8,963 bases of DNA from positions 1 to 8,963 of the forward strand of contig JAUVQD010000041.1 of the NCBI GenBank assembly GCA_030598355.1. Direction: 5' to 3'. Made by a program: the position numbers and the translations under genes. The notes under the pieces are model-generated. The model did no database searches. It saw only the letters and a program-made list of their open reading frames with translations, and was not told the DNA's origin. The stretch comes from Actinomycetes bacterium (lineage in GTDB: Bacteria > Actinomycetota > Aquicultoria > CAJVYJ01 > JAUVQD01). Positions 1-8,757 of this stretch are shown piece after piece. Position 1 is the stretch's first letter. Each line of letters opens with the position of its first letter.

Positions 1-307
1 AAAGCTTAATCTCGATATCTACACCGGCGGGTAAATCCAGTCGCATTAATGAATCTACCGTTTTAGGTGAAGGATCAAGGATGTCAATCATTCGCTTGTG
101 AGTACACATTTCAAAATGCTCTCGAGAATCTTTGTTTACATGCGGTGATCGAATTACGCAATATAAACTTCGCGCCGTTGGTAACGGTATCGGACCGGCA
201 ATTTTAGCCCCTGTCCTGTGCGCCGTCTCAACGATTTTCTTCGCTGACTGATCAACTATTTCATGATCATACGCTTTTAACCTTATACGTATCTTTTGAC
301 CAGCCAC
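1..307 (-). CDS. rpsJ: 30S ribosomal protein S10, truncated at window edge
   Basis: S10 is a small protein of the 30S head and, as NusE, partners NusB in transcription antitermination. I translated 102 codons from a GTG start at 305-307. The protein begins [20 protein letters not shown], has the conserved GPIPLPTA segment (residues 39-46) and the [12 protein letters not shown] segment (56-67), and ends DIEIKL at the window edge. The family is usually about 102-105 residues, so only the last residue or two and the stop are missing. GTG is chosen because it gives the normal S10 N-terminus and lies 4 nt after a GGAGG ribosome binding site. The gene follows tuf by 58 nt with no terminator between them, linking the str genes to the S10 cluster. 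Identity is seen directly; co-transcription is inferred. Confidence 0.97.
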   Translation of the reverse strand, partial: MAGQKIRIRLKAYDHEIVDQSAKKIVETAHRTGAKIAGPIPLPTARSLYCVIRSPHVNKDSREHFEMCTHKRMIDILDPSPKTVDSLMRLDLPAGVDIEIKL

Positions 308-311
308 TTTT

Positions 312-316
312 CCTCC
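312..316 (-). promoter_or_regulatory. Ribosome binding site of rpsJ
   Basis: GGAGG on the minus strand, 4 nt before the GTG start at 307, supports that start. An out-of-frame ATG at 316-318 shares its G with the first base of this site and opens an 11-codon frame closed by TAA at 283-285. A ribosome starting there would compete with S10 initiation. Confidence 0.75.
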
Positions 317-365
317 ATAACGGGATTCCAGTAATCCATACTAATTATCTATCCCTGCTCTGTTG

Positions 366-1571
366 TTACTTAATTATCTTTGTGATTGTACCGGCGCCAA
401 CAGTACGGCCGCCTTCTCTAATAGCAAACTGCAGACCGTCTTCCATCGCTATTGGTGTTATCAACTCAACCGTTAGCTCGGTGTTATCACCAGGCATAAC
501 CATTTCCGTACCTTCTGGAAGAGTCGCGACTCCAGTTACATCAGTTGTTCTAAAGTAAAACTGGGGACGGTAACCGTTAAAGAACGGAGTGTGTCGCCCG
601 CCCTCTTCTTTTGACAAGATGTAGACTTTGCACTGAAAATTGGTATGGGGAGTAATTGACCCCGGTTTTGCCAGAACTTGACCTCGCTCCACGTCTTCTC
701 TGTCTATTCCGCGAAGGAGCGCCCCGACATTATCGCCGGCTTCGGCATAATCTAGGAGTTTTCTAAACATCTCAAGTCCAGTCGCGGTTGTCTTTTTGGG
801 TTCAGCTTGCATCCCGACGATCTCGATCTCTTCACCCACATTAATTTTACCTCGATCAACTCGACCCGTTACCACCGTACCGCGACCGGTAATGGTGAAA
901 ACGTCTTCGATCGGCATGAGGAAAGGCTTTTCAATATCTCGTTCCGGTGTAGCGATATAGGAATCAACCGCTTCCATGAGTTTCACAATGGATCCACACT
1001 CAGCGCAGGCTTCGTCACTGCAACCGTGCTCAAGAGCTTTCAAAGCACTACCGGAAACGATTGGAATATCATCACCAGGAAACTCATACTCGTTTAGTAG
1101 CTCGCGGATTTCAACCTCAACCAGCTCTAAGAGTTCAGGATCGTCGACCTGATCAGTTTTGTTCATATAAACAACGATGAAAGGAACACCAACCTGTTTA
1201 GCTAATAGAATGTGCTCTCGCGTCTGTGGCATCGGGCCGTCAGCCGCCGAAACGACCAGGATAGCCCCGTCCATTTGCGCCGCGCCGGTAATCATGTTCT
1301 TTACATAGTCAGCATGGCCCGGACAATCCACGTGGGCGTAATGCCTGTTTTTGGTCTGATACTCAACATGTGAAATAGCAATTGTAATACCACGTTCTTT
1401 TTCCTCGGGAGCGTTGTCGATAGAATCAAACGAGCGCTCTTCGACTTCCTCCCCTCCAGCGGCCAGACATGTCGTTATCGCAGCCGTCAAGGTGGTCTTT
1501 CCGTGATCTACGTGACCAATTGTGCCGATGTTCATGTGTGGCTTAGTTCTCTCAAATTTCTTTTTCGCCAT
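366..1571 (-). CDS. tuf: Translation elongation factor Tu
   Basis: EF-Tu is the cytoplasmic GTPase that delivers aminoacyl-tRNA to the ribosomal A site. The 401-residue protein is slightly longer than the usual 393-400. The GTPase domain (about 1-210) shows the P-loop GHVDHGKT (19-26), switch [10 protein letters not shown] (60-68), DCPGH (82-86) and NKTD (137-140). Domain 2 begins near [15 protein letters not shown] (211-225) and domain 3 ends [11 protein letters not shown]. The ATG start is preceded by AAGGGGGA. It follows fusA by 35 nt. Residues 182-192 form a loop with H182, C184, C189 and C192, absent from E. coli EF-Tu and a possible metal site. That loop accounts for most of the extra length. 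The remaining functional motifs look intact, so this should be the working EF-Tu. Confidence 0.99.
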   Translation of the reverse strand: MAKKKFERTKPHMNIGTIGHVDHGKTTLTAAITTCLAAGGEEVEERSFDSIDNAPEEKERGITIAISHVEYQTKNRHYAHVDCPGHADYVKNMITGAAQMDGAILVVSAADGPMPQTREHILLAKQVGVPFIVVYMNKTDQVDDPELLELVEVEIRELLNEYEFPGDDIPIVSGSALKALEHGCSDEACAECGSIVKLMEAVDSYIATPERDIEKPFLMPIEDVFTITGRGTVVTGRVDRGKINVGEEIEIVGMQAEPKKTTATGLEMFRKLLDYAEAGDNVGALLRGIDREDVERGQVLAKPGSITPHTNFQCKVYILSKEEGGRHTPFFNGYRPQFYFRTTDVTGVATLPEGTEMVMPGDNTELTVELITPIAMEDGLQFAIREGGRTVGAGTITKIIK

Positions 1572-1606
1572 GCTTCCCCCTTAAATAAAGTTTGTCTTCA
1601 CTTAAC

Positions 1607-3706
1607 CTAGCTGTTTGCTGCAGCTAGTGATGTCTCGCCTTGTATCTTGCTAATTATTTCGGTTGCTATATTAGACGGCACTTTCTCGTATTTATCAAAT
1701 TGCATAGTAAAGGTAGCTCTTCCTTGTGTCCTTGACCTTAAATCAGTGGCGTAGCCAAACATTTCCGACAGAGGAACACGCGACGCGATTATTTTTGAAC
1801 CGGCTCTAGTATCAATGCCTTCGATTCTCCCTCGTCGGCTATTCAGGTCGCCCATAACTTCCCCGAGAAAATCTTCCGGTGCTACTACCTCAACTGTCAT
1901 GATCGGCTCAAGTAAAGTCGGTTTCGCTTTTTTGACTGCTCCTTTGAAAGCCATGGAACCGGCAATCTTAAAAGCCATCTCTGATGAATCAACATCGTGA
2001 TACGAGCCATCTAGCAACTCAACTTTCATATCAACCATCGGATATCCGGCCAGGACACCTGTGTCCATCGCTTCGTCCATTCCTTTCTTAACCGCTGGAA
2101 TGTATTCGCGCGGGATAGAACCGCCGGTTATCTTATTATCAAAAACAAAACCTTCACCCGGACCGGCCGGCTCAAGATTTATCACAACGTGACCATACTG
2201 ACCCTTACCACCGGTCTGTCTAACGAATTTAGCGGACACATTAGTGACAGTCTTTTGAATCGTTTCCCTATACGCAACCTGTGGTCGGCCGACATTGGCT
2301 CCGACTTTGAACTCGCGCAAAAGCCGGTCAACGATAACTTCAAGATGAAGCTCGCCCATGCCGGATATAATTGTCTGCCCTGTCTCCTCATCAAAATTAA
2401 CCTTGAATGTAGGATCTTCCTCAGACAATTTCGCAAGCGAGTTGCCAAGCTTGTCTTGATCTACTTTTGTTTTTGGCTCAATTGCCACAGCAATTACCGG
2501 CTCCGGAAAGACCATTTCCTCAAGTACGATCGGATGATCGAGATCGCTAAATGTGTGTCCGGTGCCGCTCTTCTTTAAGCCAACGGCTGCGCAAATATCA
2601 CCCGTGCTGACTTCATCGCAATCTTCACGGTGATTAGCGTGCATTTCAAGGATACGCCCGATTCTTTCTTTCCGGCCTGTCGCCGTATTGAGTACATAAG
2701 AACCAGCCTTGATCTTGCCCGAGTAAACCCTAAAGAACGTAAGCTTGCCGACATATGGGTCTGTCATTATCTTAAACGCCAGCGCGCAAAAGGGCTCTTT
2801 GTTGTCAGGCTTGCGCTCTTCTTCTTTTTTGGTTTTTGGATTTATCCCAACAACAGGCTTAATGTCGATTGGTGAGGGCAGAAAGTCAACAATTCCGTCA
2901 AGCAATGGTTGCACGCCCTTATTCTTAAATGATGTTCCACATAAAACCGGTGTTATCTCCAGACAAAGCGTTGCTTTTCGCACCGCGGCCTTTATTGAGT
3001 CTTCCTCAATGTCTTCGCCTTCAAGATATTTATGAAGGAGCTGATCGTCGTGTTCGGCGACAGCTTCGAGTAGATGTCCTCTGTATTCTTCCGCGTCCGC
3101 TTTATATTCATCGGGAATCTCGGTCTCTTCCCATTTTTCGCCAACATCATCCATGTAGACGATTGCTTTCATCTTGATTAGATCGATAATCCCTTTAAAA
3201 TCTTCTTCGTTTCCGAGCGGTAGTTGAACTGCTACTGGCGTTGCTTTGAGCCGATCCTCGATCATCGCCATAACATTCTTAAAATCAGCACCGACTCTAT
3301 CCATCTTGTTAACAAACGCAATTCTAGGTACTCCGTATTTATCAGCTTGTCGCCATACGGTTTCAGACTGGGGCTCAACGCCCTCCACGGCACTAAAGAC
3401 CGCCACTGCGCCATCGAGTATACATAATGAGCGTTCGACCTCTACAGTGAAGTCCACGTGGCCGGGTGTATCTATGATATTTATTCTATGGTCTCTCCAA
3501 GAACACGTAGTTGCCGCTGAGGTAATCGTGATTCCTCGCTCTTGTTCTTGCTCCATCCAGTCCATGACAGCTGTTCCTTCGTGAACTTCACCGATCTTAT
3601 ATGTTTTACCGGTATAAAAAAGGATACGCTCAGTGGTCGTGGTCTTACCCGCGTCAATGTGCGCCATGATTCCGATATTTCTCATTTTGTCTAGTGAATG
3701 TGCCAT
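1607..3706 (-). CDS. fusA: Translation elongation factor G
   Basis: EF-G is the GTPase that drives mRNA-tRNA translocation and, with ribosome recycling factor, splits the ribosome. The 699-residue length is normal. Visible motifs are the P-loop [13 protein letters not shown] (15-27), [11 protein letters not shown] (57-67), DTPGHVDF (79-86), NKMDR (133-137), the EF-G-specific G' insertion (about 160-255), SGMGELHLE in domain III (448-456), and the domain IV tip [15 protein letters not shown] (566-580), which enters the decoding centre. The domain IV tip and the position between rpsG and tuf support the canonical translocase rather than an EF-G2 or TetM-type paralogue. ATG start, TAG stop. The ribosome binding site is weak (AGG about 9-12 nt upstream), so translation may depend partly on ribosomes from rpsG, which ends 37 nt before it. 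Confidence 0.99.
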   Translation of the reverse strand: MAHSLDKMRNIGIMAHIDAGKTTTTERILFYTGKTYKIGEVHEGTAVMDWMEQEQERGITITSAATTCSWRDHRINIIDTPGHVDFTVEVERSLCILDGAVAVFSAVEGVEPQSETVWRQADKYGVPRIAFVNKMDRVGADFKNVMAMIEDRLKATPVAVQLPLGNEEDFKGIIDLIKMKAIVYMDDVGEKWEETEIPDEYKADAEEYRGHLLEAVAEHDDQLLHKYLEGEDIEEDSIKAAVRKATLCLEITPVLCGTSFKNKGVQPLLDGIVDFLPSPIDIKPVVGINPKTKKEEERKPDNKEPFCALAFKIMTDPYVGKLTFFRVYSGKIKAGSYVLNTATGRKERIGRILEMHANHREDCDEVSTGDICAAVGLKKSGTGHTFSDLDHPIVLEEMVFPEPVIAVAIEPKTKVDQDKLGNSLAKLSEEDPTFKVNFDEETGQTIISGMGELHLEVIVDRLLREFKVGANVGRPQVAYRETIQKTVTNVSAKFVRQTGGKGQYGHVVINLEPAGPGEGFVFDNKITGGSIPREYIPAVKKGMDEAMDTGVLAGYPMVDMKVELLDGSYHDVDSSEMAFKIAGSMAFKGAVKKAKPTLLEPIMTVEVVAPEDFLGEVMGDLNSRRGRIEGIDTRAGSKIIASRVPLSEMFGYATDLRSRTQGRATFTMQFDKYEKVPSNIATEIISKIQGETSLAAANS

Positions 3707-3743
3707 TTTGTTATACCTGTACTTTCAATTAATTTGCGTTATT

Positions 3744-4214
3744 CTACCATCTGTAATGAGCGAAAGCTCTATTAGCTTCGGCCATTTTGCGCAAATCTTC
3801 TTTCTTTTTAATTGATGCACCCTGCCCTTGAGAAGCTTCTAGTATCTCAGCTGCTAATCTCTCAGCCATTCTTTTTTCCCGTCTCTCTTGGGAAAAACCG
3901 ACCAGCCATCTCAAAGCTAGAGTAGTTGACCTGCGCCCAGGAACCTCAATTGGAACCTGATATGTGGCGCCACCAACTCGTCTCGACTTAACTTCCAAGA
4001 CTGGCCTGATGTTATCAATCGCCTTTTTATATACAACGATTGGATCGCCACCACCCTTTTGGGCAATTATATCGAATGCCTCGTAGACAGATTTTTCCGC
4101 TATGCTTTTTTTTCCACCCTGGAGCACTTGATTAACTAATTGCGATACGAGCTTGTTCTGAAACTTTGTGTCTCCCGGAATTACTCGTTTTGTAGCTGCT
4201 CCTTTTCTTGGCAT
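3744..4214 (-). CDS. rpsG: 30S ribosomal protein S7
   Basis: S7 nucleates assembly of the 30S head by binding 16S rRNA and lies at the mRNA exit channel near the E site. The 156-residue protein begins [15 protein letters not shown] and carries the family segments VYEAFDII (43-50), [26 protein letters not shown] (63-88) and the C-terminal [20 protein letters not shown] (137-156), all of usual length and order. The ATG start lies only 3 nt after the rpsL stop, with a GGAG site inside the end of rpsL, so the two are probably translationally coupled. Stop is TAG. The roughly 100-nt rpsL-rpsG spacer that carries the S7 autoregulatory operator in E. coli is absent here. Confidence 0.98.
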   Translation of the reverse strand: MPRKGAATKRVIPGDTKFQNKLVSQLVNQVLQGGKKSIAEKSVYEAFDIIAQKGGGDPIVVYKKAIDNIRPVLEVKSRRVGGATYQVPIEVPGRRSTTLALRWLVGFSQERREKRMAERLAAEILEASQGQGASIKKKEDLRKMAEANRAFAHYRW

Positions 4215-4217
4215 CTG

Positions 4218-4589
4218 TTATTTCTCCACTTTCGCGCCGTATTTGGATCGTCCTTGTTTCCTGTCGACTACCCCGGCTGCGTCCAATGCGGCTCTAATCA
4301 CTTTATATCTCACTCCGGGAAGATCCTTAACACGCCCGCCACGAATGAGAACAATTGAATGCTCTTGGAGGTTGTGCCCGATGCCTGGAATATATGATGT
4401 AACTTCCATTGAATTCGTCAATCTAACTCGTGCAACTTTCCGCAAAGCAGAATTTGGTTTTTTTGGCGTAGTCGTATAGACCCGAGTGCAAACGCCTCTT
4501 TTTTGTGGCGCTCCTCGCAAAGCAGGTGTCGCCGACTTTTTAGTCGTCCGCGATCTTCCTTTTCGAATAAGCTGCGATATTGTCGGCAA
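4218..4589 (-). CDS. rpsL: 30S ribosomal protein S12
   Basis: S12 sits at the decoding centre of the 30S subunit and controls accuracy. The 123-residue protein shows [20 protein letters not shown] (28-47) and [12 protein letters not shown] (84-95). The two lysines whose mutation gives streptomycin resistance in E. coli are wild type (K43 and K88, counting the initiator Met), so no ribosomal resistance is expected. D89, the residue methylthiolated by RimO in E. coli, is present. The start is TTG at 4587-4589, chosen because [12 protein letters not shown] matches the family N-terminus and AAGGGA lies 4 nt upstream. No in-frame ATG is nearby. It is the first gene of the str operon, 270 bp after rpoC, and ends 3 nt before rpsG. 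Confidence 0.98.
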   Translation of the reverse strand: MPTISQLIRKGRSRTTKKSATPALRGAPQKRGVCTRVYTTTPKKPNSALRKVARVRLTNSMEVTSYIPGIGHNLQEHSIVLIRGGRVKDLPGVRYKVIRAALDAAGVVDRKQGRSKYGAKVEK

Positions 4590-4593
4590 AAGT

Positions 4594-4600
4594 TCCCTTT
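4594..4600 (-). promoter_or_regulatory. Ribosome binding site of rpsL
   Basis: AAAGGGA on the minus strand, 4 nt before the TTG start at 4589, supports the non-ATG start. An ATG at 4606-4608 is nearer the 5' end but out of frame. It opens a 22-codon frame that runs through this site and the rpsL start, ending with TAA at 4540-4542. Confidence 0.65.
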
Positions 4601-4637
4601 CTTCTCATTCTCTTTTTTAACGCATCGTATATATTCT

Positions 4638-4706
4638 AAACAAAAACTAATAATCTCTATGAGCTTCGATTAGCTTAAACACTGACCTGCTATTCCTTCG
4701 CTAATC
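4638..4706 (-). promoter_or_regulatory. Candidate mutually exclusive stem-loops in the rpsL leader
   Basis: On the minus strand, GATTAGC (4706-4700) is a perfect complement of GCTAATC (4674-4668). The second segment can instead pair downstream: AAGCTAAT (4676-4669) with ATTAGTTT (4651-4644, one G-U pair), directly followed by a T-run (TTTTT, 4646-4642, then GTTT). The two foldings share 4674-4669 and cannot coexist. The second looks like a weak intrinsic terminator, so this resembles an antiterminator/terminator pair upstream of rpsL. The pairings are seen; regulatory function is inferred. The stems are AT-rich and could be chance. Confidence 0.4.
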
Positions 4707-4711
4707 ACAAC

Positions 4712-4742
4712 AAAAAGCTGGGCAATCAGGATTTCCCCAGCT
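4712..4742 (-). terminator. Intrinsic terminator after rpoC, at the start of the rpsL leader
   Basis: On the minus strand, AGCTGGG (4742-4736) pairs perfectly with CCCAGCT (4722-4716), five G-C pairs in seven. The 13-nt loop can close further by AAT/ATT. Its 3' arm runs straight into TTTTT (4716-4712). The plus strand has no T-run after the hairpin, so it works only in the gene direction. It lies about 120 nt after the rpoC stop and would end the rpoBC transcript. It also lies just after the predicted transcription start of the str promoter, so str transcripts must pass it within their first 35 or so nucleotides. Confidence 0.8.
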
Positions 4743-4752
4743 ACAGCGAAAA

Positions 4753-4781
4753 AATATATCATCTTTCCTTTAAGCTGTCAA
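4753..4781 (-). promoter_or_regulatory. Strong sigma-70-type promoter for the str operon
   Basis: On the minus strand the consensus -35 box TTGACA (4781-4776) is followed by a 17-nt spacer and the -10 box TATATT (4758-4753, five of six consensus bases). A TG one base before the -10 box makes an extended -10. The predicted start point is near 4744-4748, giving a leader of about 155 nt before rpsL. A downstream TAGAAT (4638-4633) has no recognisable -35 partner and is a poor alternative. The boxes are seen directly; activity is inferred. Confidence 0.82.
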
Positions 4782-4859
4782 CGATCGATTGCCAATACCC
4801 CCTTGATTTAAGCCGTCGTGGCCGTTAGCCATGAACGTCAAGCAAGTGTATTTCAGGTA

Positions 4860-7800
4860 TTACATCTCTACCGGTTTGTCCCCGCCACTTCCGGAAGCCA
4901 TTGCTGATTCTGCCAAACCCTCATCTTCAGAACCATCCTCAGGAGCAGACGATGGGCTTAACAAGATATTCTCTTCCTCGGCTCCCTTATACACGGTCTT
5001 GATATTTCTATATCTGCTCATCCCTGTAGCGGCAGGAATCAGCTTACCGATAATAACGTTTTCCTTAAGACCCATAAGCGGATCCTCGCGTCCGGCAACA
5101 GCGGCATCTGTTAATACTCTGGTTGTCTCCTGAAAAGACGCGGCCGACAAGAAACTGTCTGTCGCTAGAGACGCTTTGGTTATACCCAACAAAATCTGTT
5201 GACCCGTAGCGGGCTCCAACTTGTCAGCCACAACTTTCGCGTTTGCTGCCTCAAAATTCATTCGGTCGACGATCTGACCTGGCAACATGTCTGTGTCACC
5301 TGACTCAGTTACTGAGATCTTGCGCAACATCTGTCTAACGATCAATTCAATATGTTTATCGTTAATCTCAACACCTTGGGAGCGATAGACTTCCTGCACT
5401 TCTGCTACCAGATATTGCTCAACAGACCGGCTGCCCTTTACCCGTAAGATATCATGCGGGTTTAGTGACCCTTCTGTTATTTGATCGCCGGCTTTAATTT
5501 TTTGCTTATCTTCCACCCTTAAACGCACCCGACGGGAAATAGGATAAGCCTTTTCTTTTCCGTCTTTTGACATAATGAGAATTTGCTTAAGCGCTTCAGT
5601 TTCACTCAATTCAACTATGCCTGAGTTGTCGGTCATGATCGCCTCGCCCTTCGGCTTACGAGCTTCAAAAAGTTCAACGATTCTAGGCAAACCATGCGTT
5701 ATATCAGCGCCAGCCACACCACCAGTGTGAAACGTTCTCATCGTTAACTGCGTTCCCGGCTCACCGATCGACTGAGCAGCAATAATGCCAACCGCCTCCC
5801 CGATATCTACCAGCCGGCCGTTAGCCAAACTGGCACCGTAACAATCCCGGCAAACGCCGTAACGGGAGACGCACGTCAGAACAGATCTGACTAGGACTTC
5901 TTTCTTCTTATAGTGTCTAGCAAGAGCGACTATATCCTTCTTTCGAATAACCTCGCCTTTCTTAACTATAACTTCTTTCGTTTTTGAGCTTACCAGGTCT
6001 TCCAGGGGAATCCGCCCGAAAAGTATCTCGTTTGGATCGCCGTCGCTGTTAAGAAAGGTCAAGCGAACCCCTTGATCGGAACCACAATCTTCTTCCCGAA
6101 TGATTACGTCTTGGGCGACATCAACCAATCGCCTTGTCAGATACCCTGAATCTGCTGTCCTAAGCGCTGTATCGGCCAAACCTTTACGCGCTCCGTGAGT
6201 GGAAATAAAATATTCTAAAACTGTCAAACCCTCGCGGAAATTAGCCTTGATCGGCCGATCAATAATATCGCCTTTCGGGTTGGCCACAAGACCTCGCATG
6301 GCAGCCAGCTGACGAATTTGTTTGATATTTCCACGCGCGCCCGAATTAGCCATCATATAAACAGGATTAAAGGCATCGAAGTTTTTCTCCAACGCGACCG
6401 AGACATCCACGGTCGCCTTTGTCCAAATATCAACGATTCTTTGATGACTCTCTTCGCGAGTAATCAGGCCTCGTCGAAATTGACGTTTGATTTTTTCGAC
6501 TTCTTCTTCCGGCTTATCGAGAATTTGCCACTTGTCAGGAGGTATTACAATATCGTCCATACCAATGGTTATCGCCGCTTTAGTGGCATAATGAAAACCG
6601 AGGTTCTTAAGCTTATCAAGCATTTCCGCCAAAACCCCTGACTCGTACACTTCTGCGCACTCTTCAACGAGCTTAGTTATTTCTTTCTTGGAAATGTCAC
6701 TGTTAATGTAGGCATGATCTTCAGGGAAAGCCTCATTGAAAATAACGCGCCCAACCGTTGTCGCGACCCTCTCGCCCTTCAGGCGAATTTGAACGTTGGC
6801 ATGTAAATCAAGCTCACCCGTCTCTTGCGCTATGATAGCTTCATCAGCGCTGGCAAAAGCTCGGCCTTCTCCTTCGACACCCTCTTTGGCCACGGTTAAG
6901 AAATAGATTCCGAGCACCATATCTTGCGTCGGCGTGGCCAATGGCCGGCCATGCGCCGGAGATAATATGTTGTTTGCTGAAAGCATCAGTATTCGAGCTT
7001 CTGATTGCGCTTCGACGGATAAAGGCAGGTGAACCGCCATTTGATCACCGTCAAAATCAGCGTTAAAAGCCGTGCACACCAAAGGATGTATTTGTATAGC
7101 CTTGCCCTCAACCAGCGTAGGAATAAAAGCTTGTATGCCTAAACGATGCAAAGTAGGCGCCCGGTTTAACATAACCGGATGATCTTTAATAGCGTCTTCT
7201 AAAATATCCCAAACAATTGGTTTTGCTCGCTCCACCATACGCTTAGCGTTTTTGATGTTGGGAGCGTGACCCAGATCTACCAGCTGTTTCATGACAAACG
7301 GTTTAAATAACTCGAGAGCCATAACTTTCGGTAAACCACACTGGTGCAGGCGAAGATCGGGTCCGATTACAATAACTGATCGACCCGAATAGTCCACACG
7401 TTTTCCTAGAAGATTTTGGCGAAAACGTCCTTGTTTTCCTTTAAGCATATCGCTCAGCGATTTCAGCGGACGATTGCCCGGCCCTATTACCGGCCTGCCC
7501 CGCCTACCATTATCAAAAAGCGCGTCGACGGCTTCTTGTAGCATTCTTTTTTCGTTGTTGACAATAATTTCCGGAGCTCCTAAATCAAGTAATCTTTTTA
7601 AACGATTATTTCGATTTATGACCCGCCGATATAAATCGTTCAAATCAGATGTCGCGAACCGGCCACCGTCAAGCTGAACCATCGGACGCAAATCAGGAGG
7701 AATAACTGGAATTGCTTCAAGTATCATCCATTCCGGACGGTTCCCTGAACGATTGAAAGCCGAAATGACCTTTAATCTTTTAACCGCTCGGCCATGTTTT

Positions 7801-8747
7801 TGTCCCTTTGCGGTTTTGATTGTCTCCCGCATCAATGCAGCTTCGGCATCCATGTCGAAGGTCTCAAGTATGTCTTTTATCGCTTCGGCTCCCATTCCAC
7901 CTTGAAAATAGTCGCCATATTTGACCCTAAGATCGCGATAGAGAAGTTCGTCGCCGATCAACTGTTTGGGGCTCAGTGAACGAAAGCTATCGAAAACCTG
8001 CTTGGTCCATTCTAGAAGCTCTGTAGTGTCATTTTTTTCCGTTACCAGTTCTTTGCGAACTTCGGCTTGAGTTCTTAGTTCCGGCTCTTCTGCAACCTTT
8101 TCAGCCTGCGCTTCTTCGGTCTTGGAGCCTTCTTCCCCTTCAGCCTTGTCTTCCTCTTTTTTAACTTCTTTCTTAGCCGCTTTAGGTTTTTTCTTACGGC
8201 TTACAACCGCTGTTTCAAGCTCTTTTTCCAGCGCCACGACTCTTTCGTCGGCTGCCGCTTGAATCTCTACTAATTCAGCTTCCATCTCTTCTTTAAGTTT
8301 TTCCAGATCAGTGTCACGCCGGTCAAAATCAACATCGGTAATCAAATACGAGGCAAAGTAAAGAATCTTTTCCAAGTCTTTTGGGGCGATATCTAAAAAA
8401 TAACCCATACGTGAGGGCACGCCTTTGAAATACCAAATATGTGATACTGGAGCCGCTAGTTCAATGTGGCCCATGCGATCACGACGAACTTTCGCCCGAG
8501 TAACCTCAACACCACACCGCTCGCAGATTATTCCTTTAAATCTAACTCTTTTATATTTGCCACAATAGCATTCCCAGTCTTTTGTTGGACCAAAGATTTT
8601 TTCACAGAAAAGACCATCTTTTTCCGGCCTTAAGGTTCGGTAGTTAATGGTTTCCGGTTTCTTTACCTCACCACTTGACCAGCCCCTTATTTGCTCAGGA
8701 GAAGTTAATCCGATTTTTAGCGCGTCAAAGTTGTTAACGTCTAGCAA
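4860..8747 (-). CDS. rpoC: DNA-directed RNA polymerase beta' subunit
   Basis: Beta' is the catalytic large subunit of RNA polymerase. The 1295-residue protein has the N-terminal zinc site C60, C62, C75, C78, the invariant NADFDGD (562-568) whose three aspartates bind catalytic Mg2+, the bridge helix (about 793-830), a second zinc site C888, C959, C966, C969, and the trigger loop around [13 protein letters not shown] (998-1010). The large trigger-loop insertion (SI3) of E. coli is absent. Residues about 141-262 form a charged insertion in the position of the actinobacterial coiled coil, and its tip (183-222) is almost all Lys, Glu and Ala. The last 40 residues are an acidic, Ser/Gly-rich tail. 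The start is TTG at 8745-8747: MLDVNNF is the conserved beta' N-terminus, a GGGGG site precedes it by 5 nt, and the first internal Met is residue 92. Stop is TAA. Confidence 0.99.
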   Translation of the reverse strand: MLDVNNFDALKIGLTSPEQIRGWSSGEVKKPETINYRTLRPEKDGLFCEKIFGPTKDWECYCGKYKRVRFKGIICERCGVEVTRAKVRRDRMGHIELAAPVSHIWYFKGVPSRMGYFLDIAPKDLEKILYFASYLITDVDFDRRDTDLEKLKEEMEAELVEIQAAADERVVALEKELETAVVSRKKKPKAAKKEVKKEEDKAEGEEGSKTEEAQAEKVAEEPELRTQAEVRKELVTEKNDTTELLEWTKQVFDSFRSLSPKQLIGDELLYRDLRVKYGDYFQGGMGAEAIKDILETFDMDAEAALMRETIKTAKGQKHGRAVKRLKVISAFNRSGNRPEWMILEAIPVIPPDLRPMVQLDGGRFATSDLNDLYRRVINRNNRLKRLLDLGAPEIIVNNEKRMLQEAVDALFDNGRRGRPVIGPGNRPLKSLSDMLKGKQGRFRQNLLGKRVDYSGRSVIVIGPDLRLHQCGLPKVMALELFKPFVMKQLVDLGHAPNIKNAKRMVERAKPIVWDILEDAIKDHPVMLNRAPTLHRLGIQAFIPTLVEGKAIQIHPLVCTAFNADFDGDQMAVHLPLSVEAQSEARILMLSANNILSPAHGRPLATPTQDMVLGIYFLTVAKEGVEGEGRAFASADEAIIAQETGELDLHANVQIRLKGERVATTVGRVIFNEAFPEDHAYINSDISKKEITKLVEECAEVYESGVLAEMLDKLKNLGFHYATKAAITIGMDDIVIPPDKWQILDKPEEEVEKIKRQFRRGLITREESHQRIVDIWTKATVDVSVALEKNFDAFNPVYMMANSGARGNIKQIRQLAAMRGLVANPKGDIIDRPIKANFREGLTVLEYFISTHGARKGLADTALRTADSGYLTRRLVDVAQDVIIREEDCGSDQGVRLTFLNSDGDPNEILFGRIPLEDLVSSKTKEVIVKKGEVIRKKDIVALARHYKKKEVLVRSVLTCVSRYGVCRDCYGASLANGRLVDIGEAVGIIAAQSIGEPGTQLTMRTFHTGGVAGADITHGLPRIVELFEARKPKGEAIMTDNSGIVELSETEALKQILIMSKDGKEKAYPISRRVRLRVEDKQKIKAGDQITEGSLNPHDILRVKGSRSVEQYLVAEVQEVYRSQGVEINDKHIELIVRQMLRKISVTESGDTDMLPGQIVDRMNFEAANAKVVADKLEPATGQQILLGITKASLATDSFLSAASFQETTRVLTDAAVAGREDPLMGLKENVIIGKLIPAATGMSRYRNIKTVYKGAEEENILLSPSSAPEDGSEDEGLAESAMASGSGGDKPVEM

Positions 8748-8752
8748 ACTTG

Positions 8753-8757
8753 CCCCC
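8753..8757 (-). promoter_or_regulatory. Ribosome binding site of rpoC
   Basis: GGGGG on the minus strand, 5 nt before the TTG start. Its first G is the last base of the TAG stop that ends the upstream reading frame, so ribosomes finishing that frame stop on the site and could reinitiate at rpoC. tuf uses a similar G-rich site. Confidence 0.6.

Noticed and set aside
323..337. Hairpin GGATT/AATCC between tuf and rpsJ as a terminator
   Set aside because: Only five pairs and no T-run on either side, so it should not stop transcription; rpsJ is probably co-transcribed with tuf.
2189..2578. 129-codon open frame on the plus strand inside fusA
   Set aside because: It lies wholly opposite conserved EF-G sequence, has no recognisable domain or ribosome binding site, and looks like a shadow of the coding frame. 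The same applies to all other plus-strand frames in the window.
4218..4589. Streptomycin-resistance allele of rpsL
   Set aside because: K43 and K88 and the residues around them are the sensitive, wild-type form.
4626..4640. Second promoter from TAGAAT at 4638-4633
   Set aside because: No -35 hexamer is found at 16-19 nt spacing; the region is simply AT-rich.
4707..4722. Possible boxA antitermination element (GCTTTTTG) in the rpsL leader
   Set aside because: Only six of eight bases fit GCTCTTTA, and the stretch is already explained by the terminator arm and its T-run.
4770..4832. 20-codon frame on the minus strand (ATG at 4832) between rpoC and the str promoter
   Set aside because: It has no ribosome binding site and runs through the -35 box; it is most likely chance.
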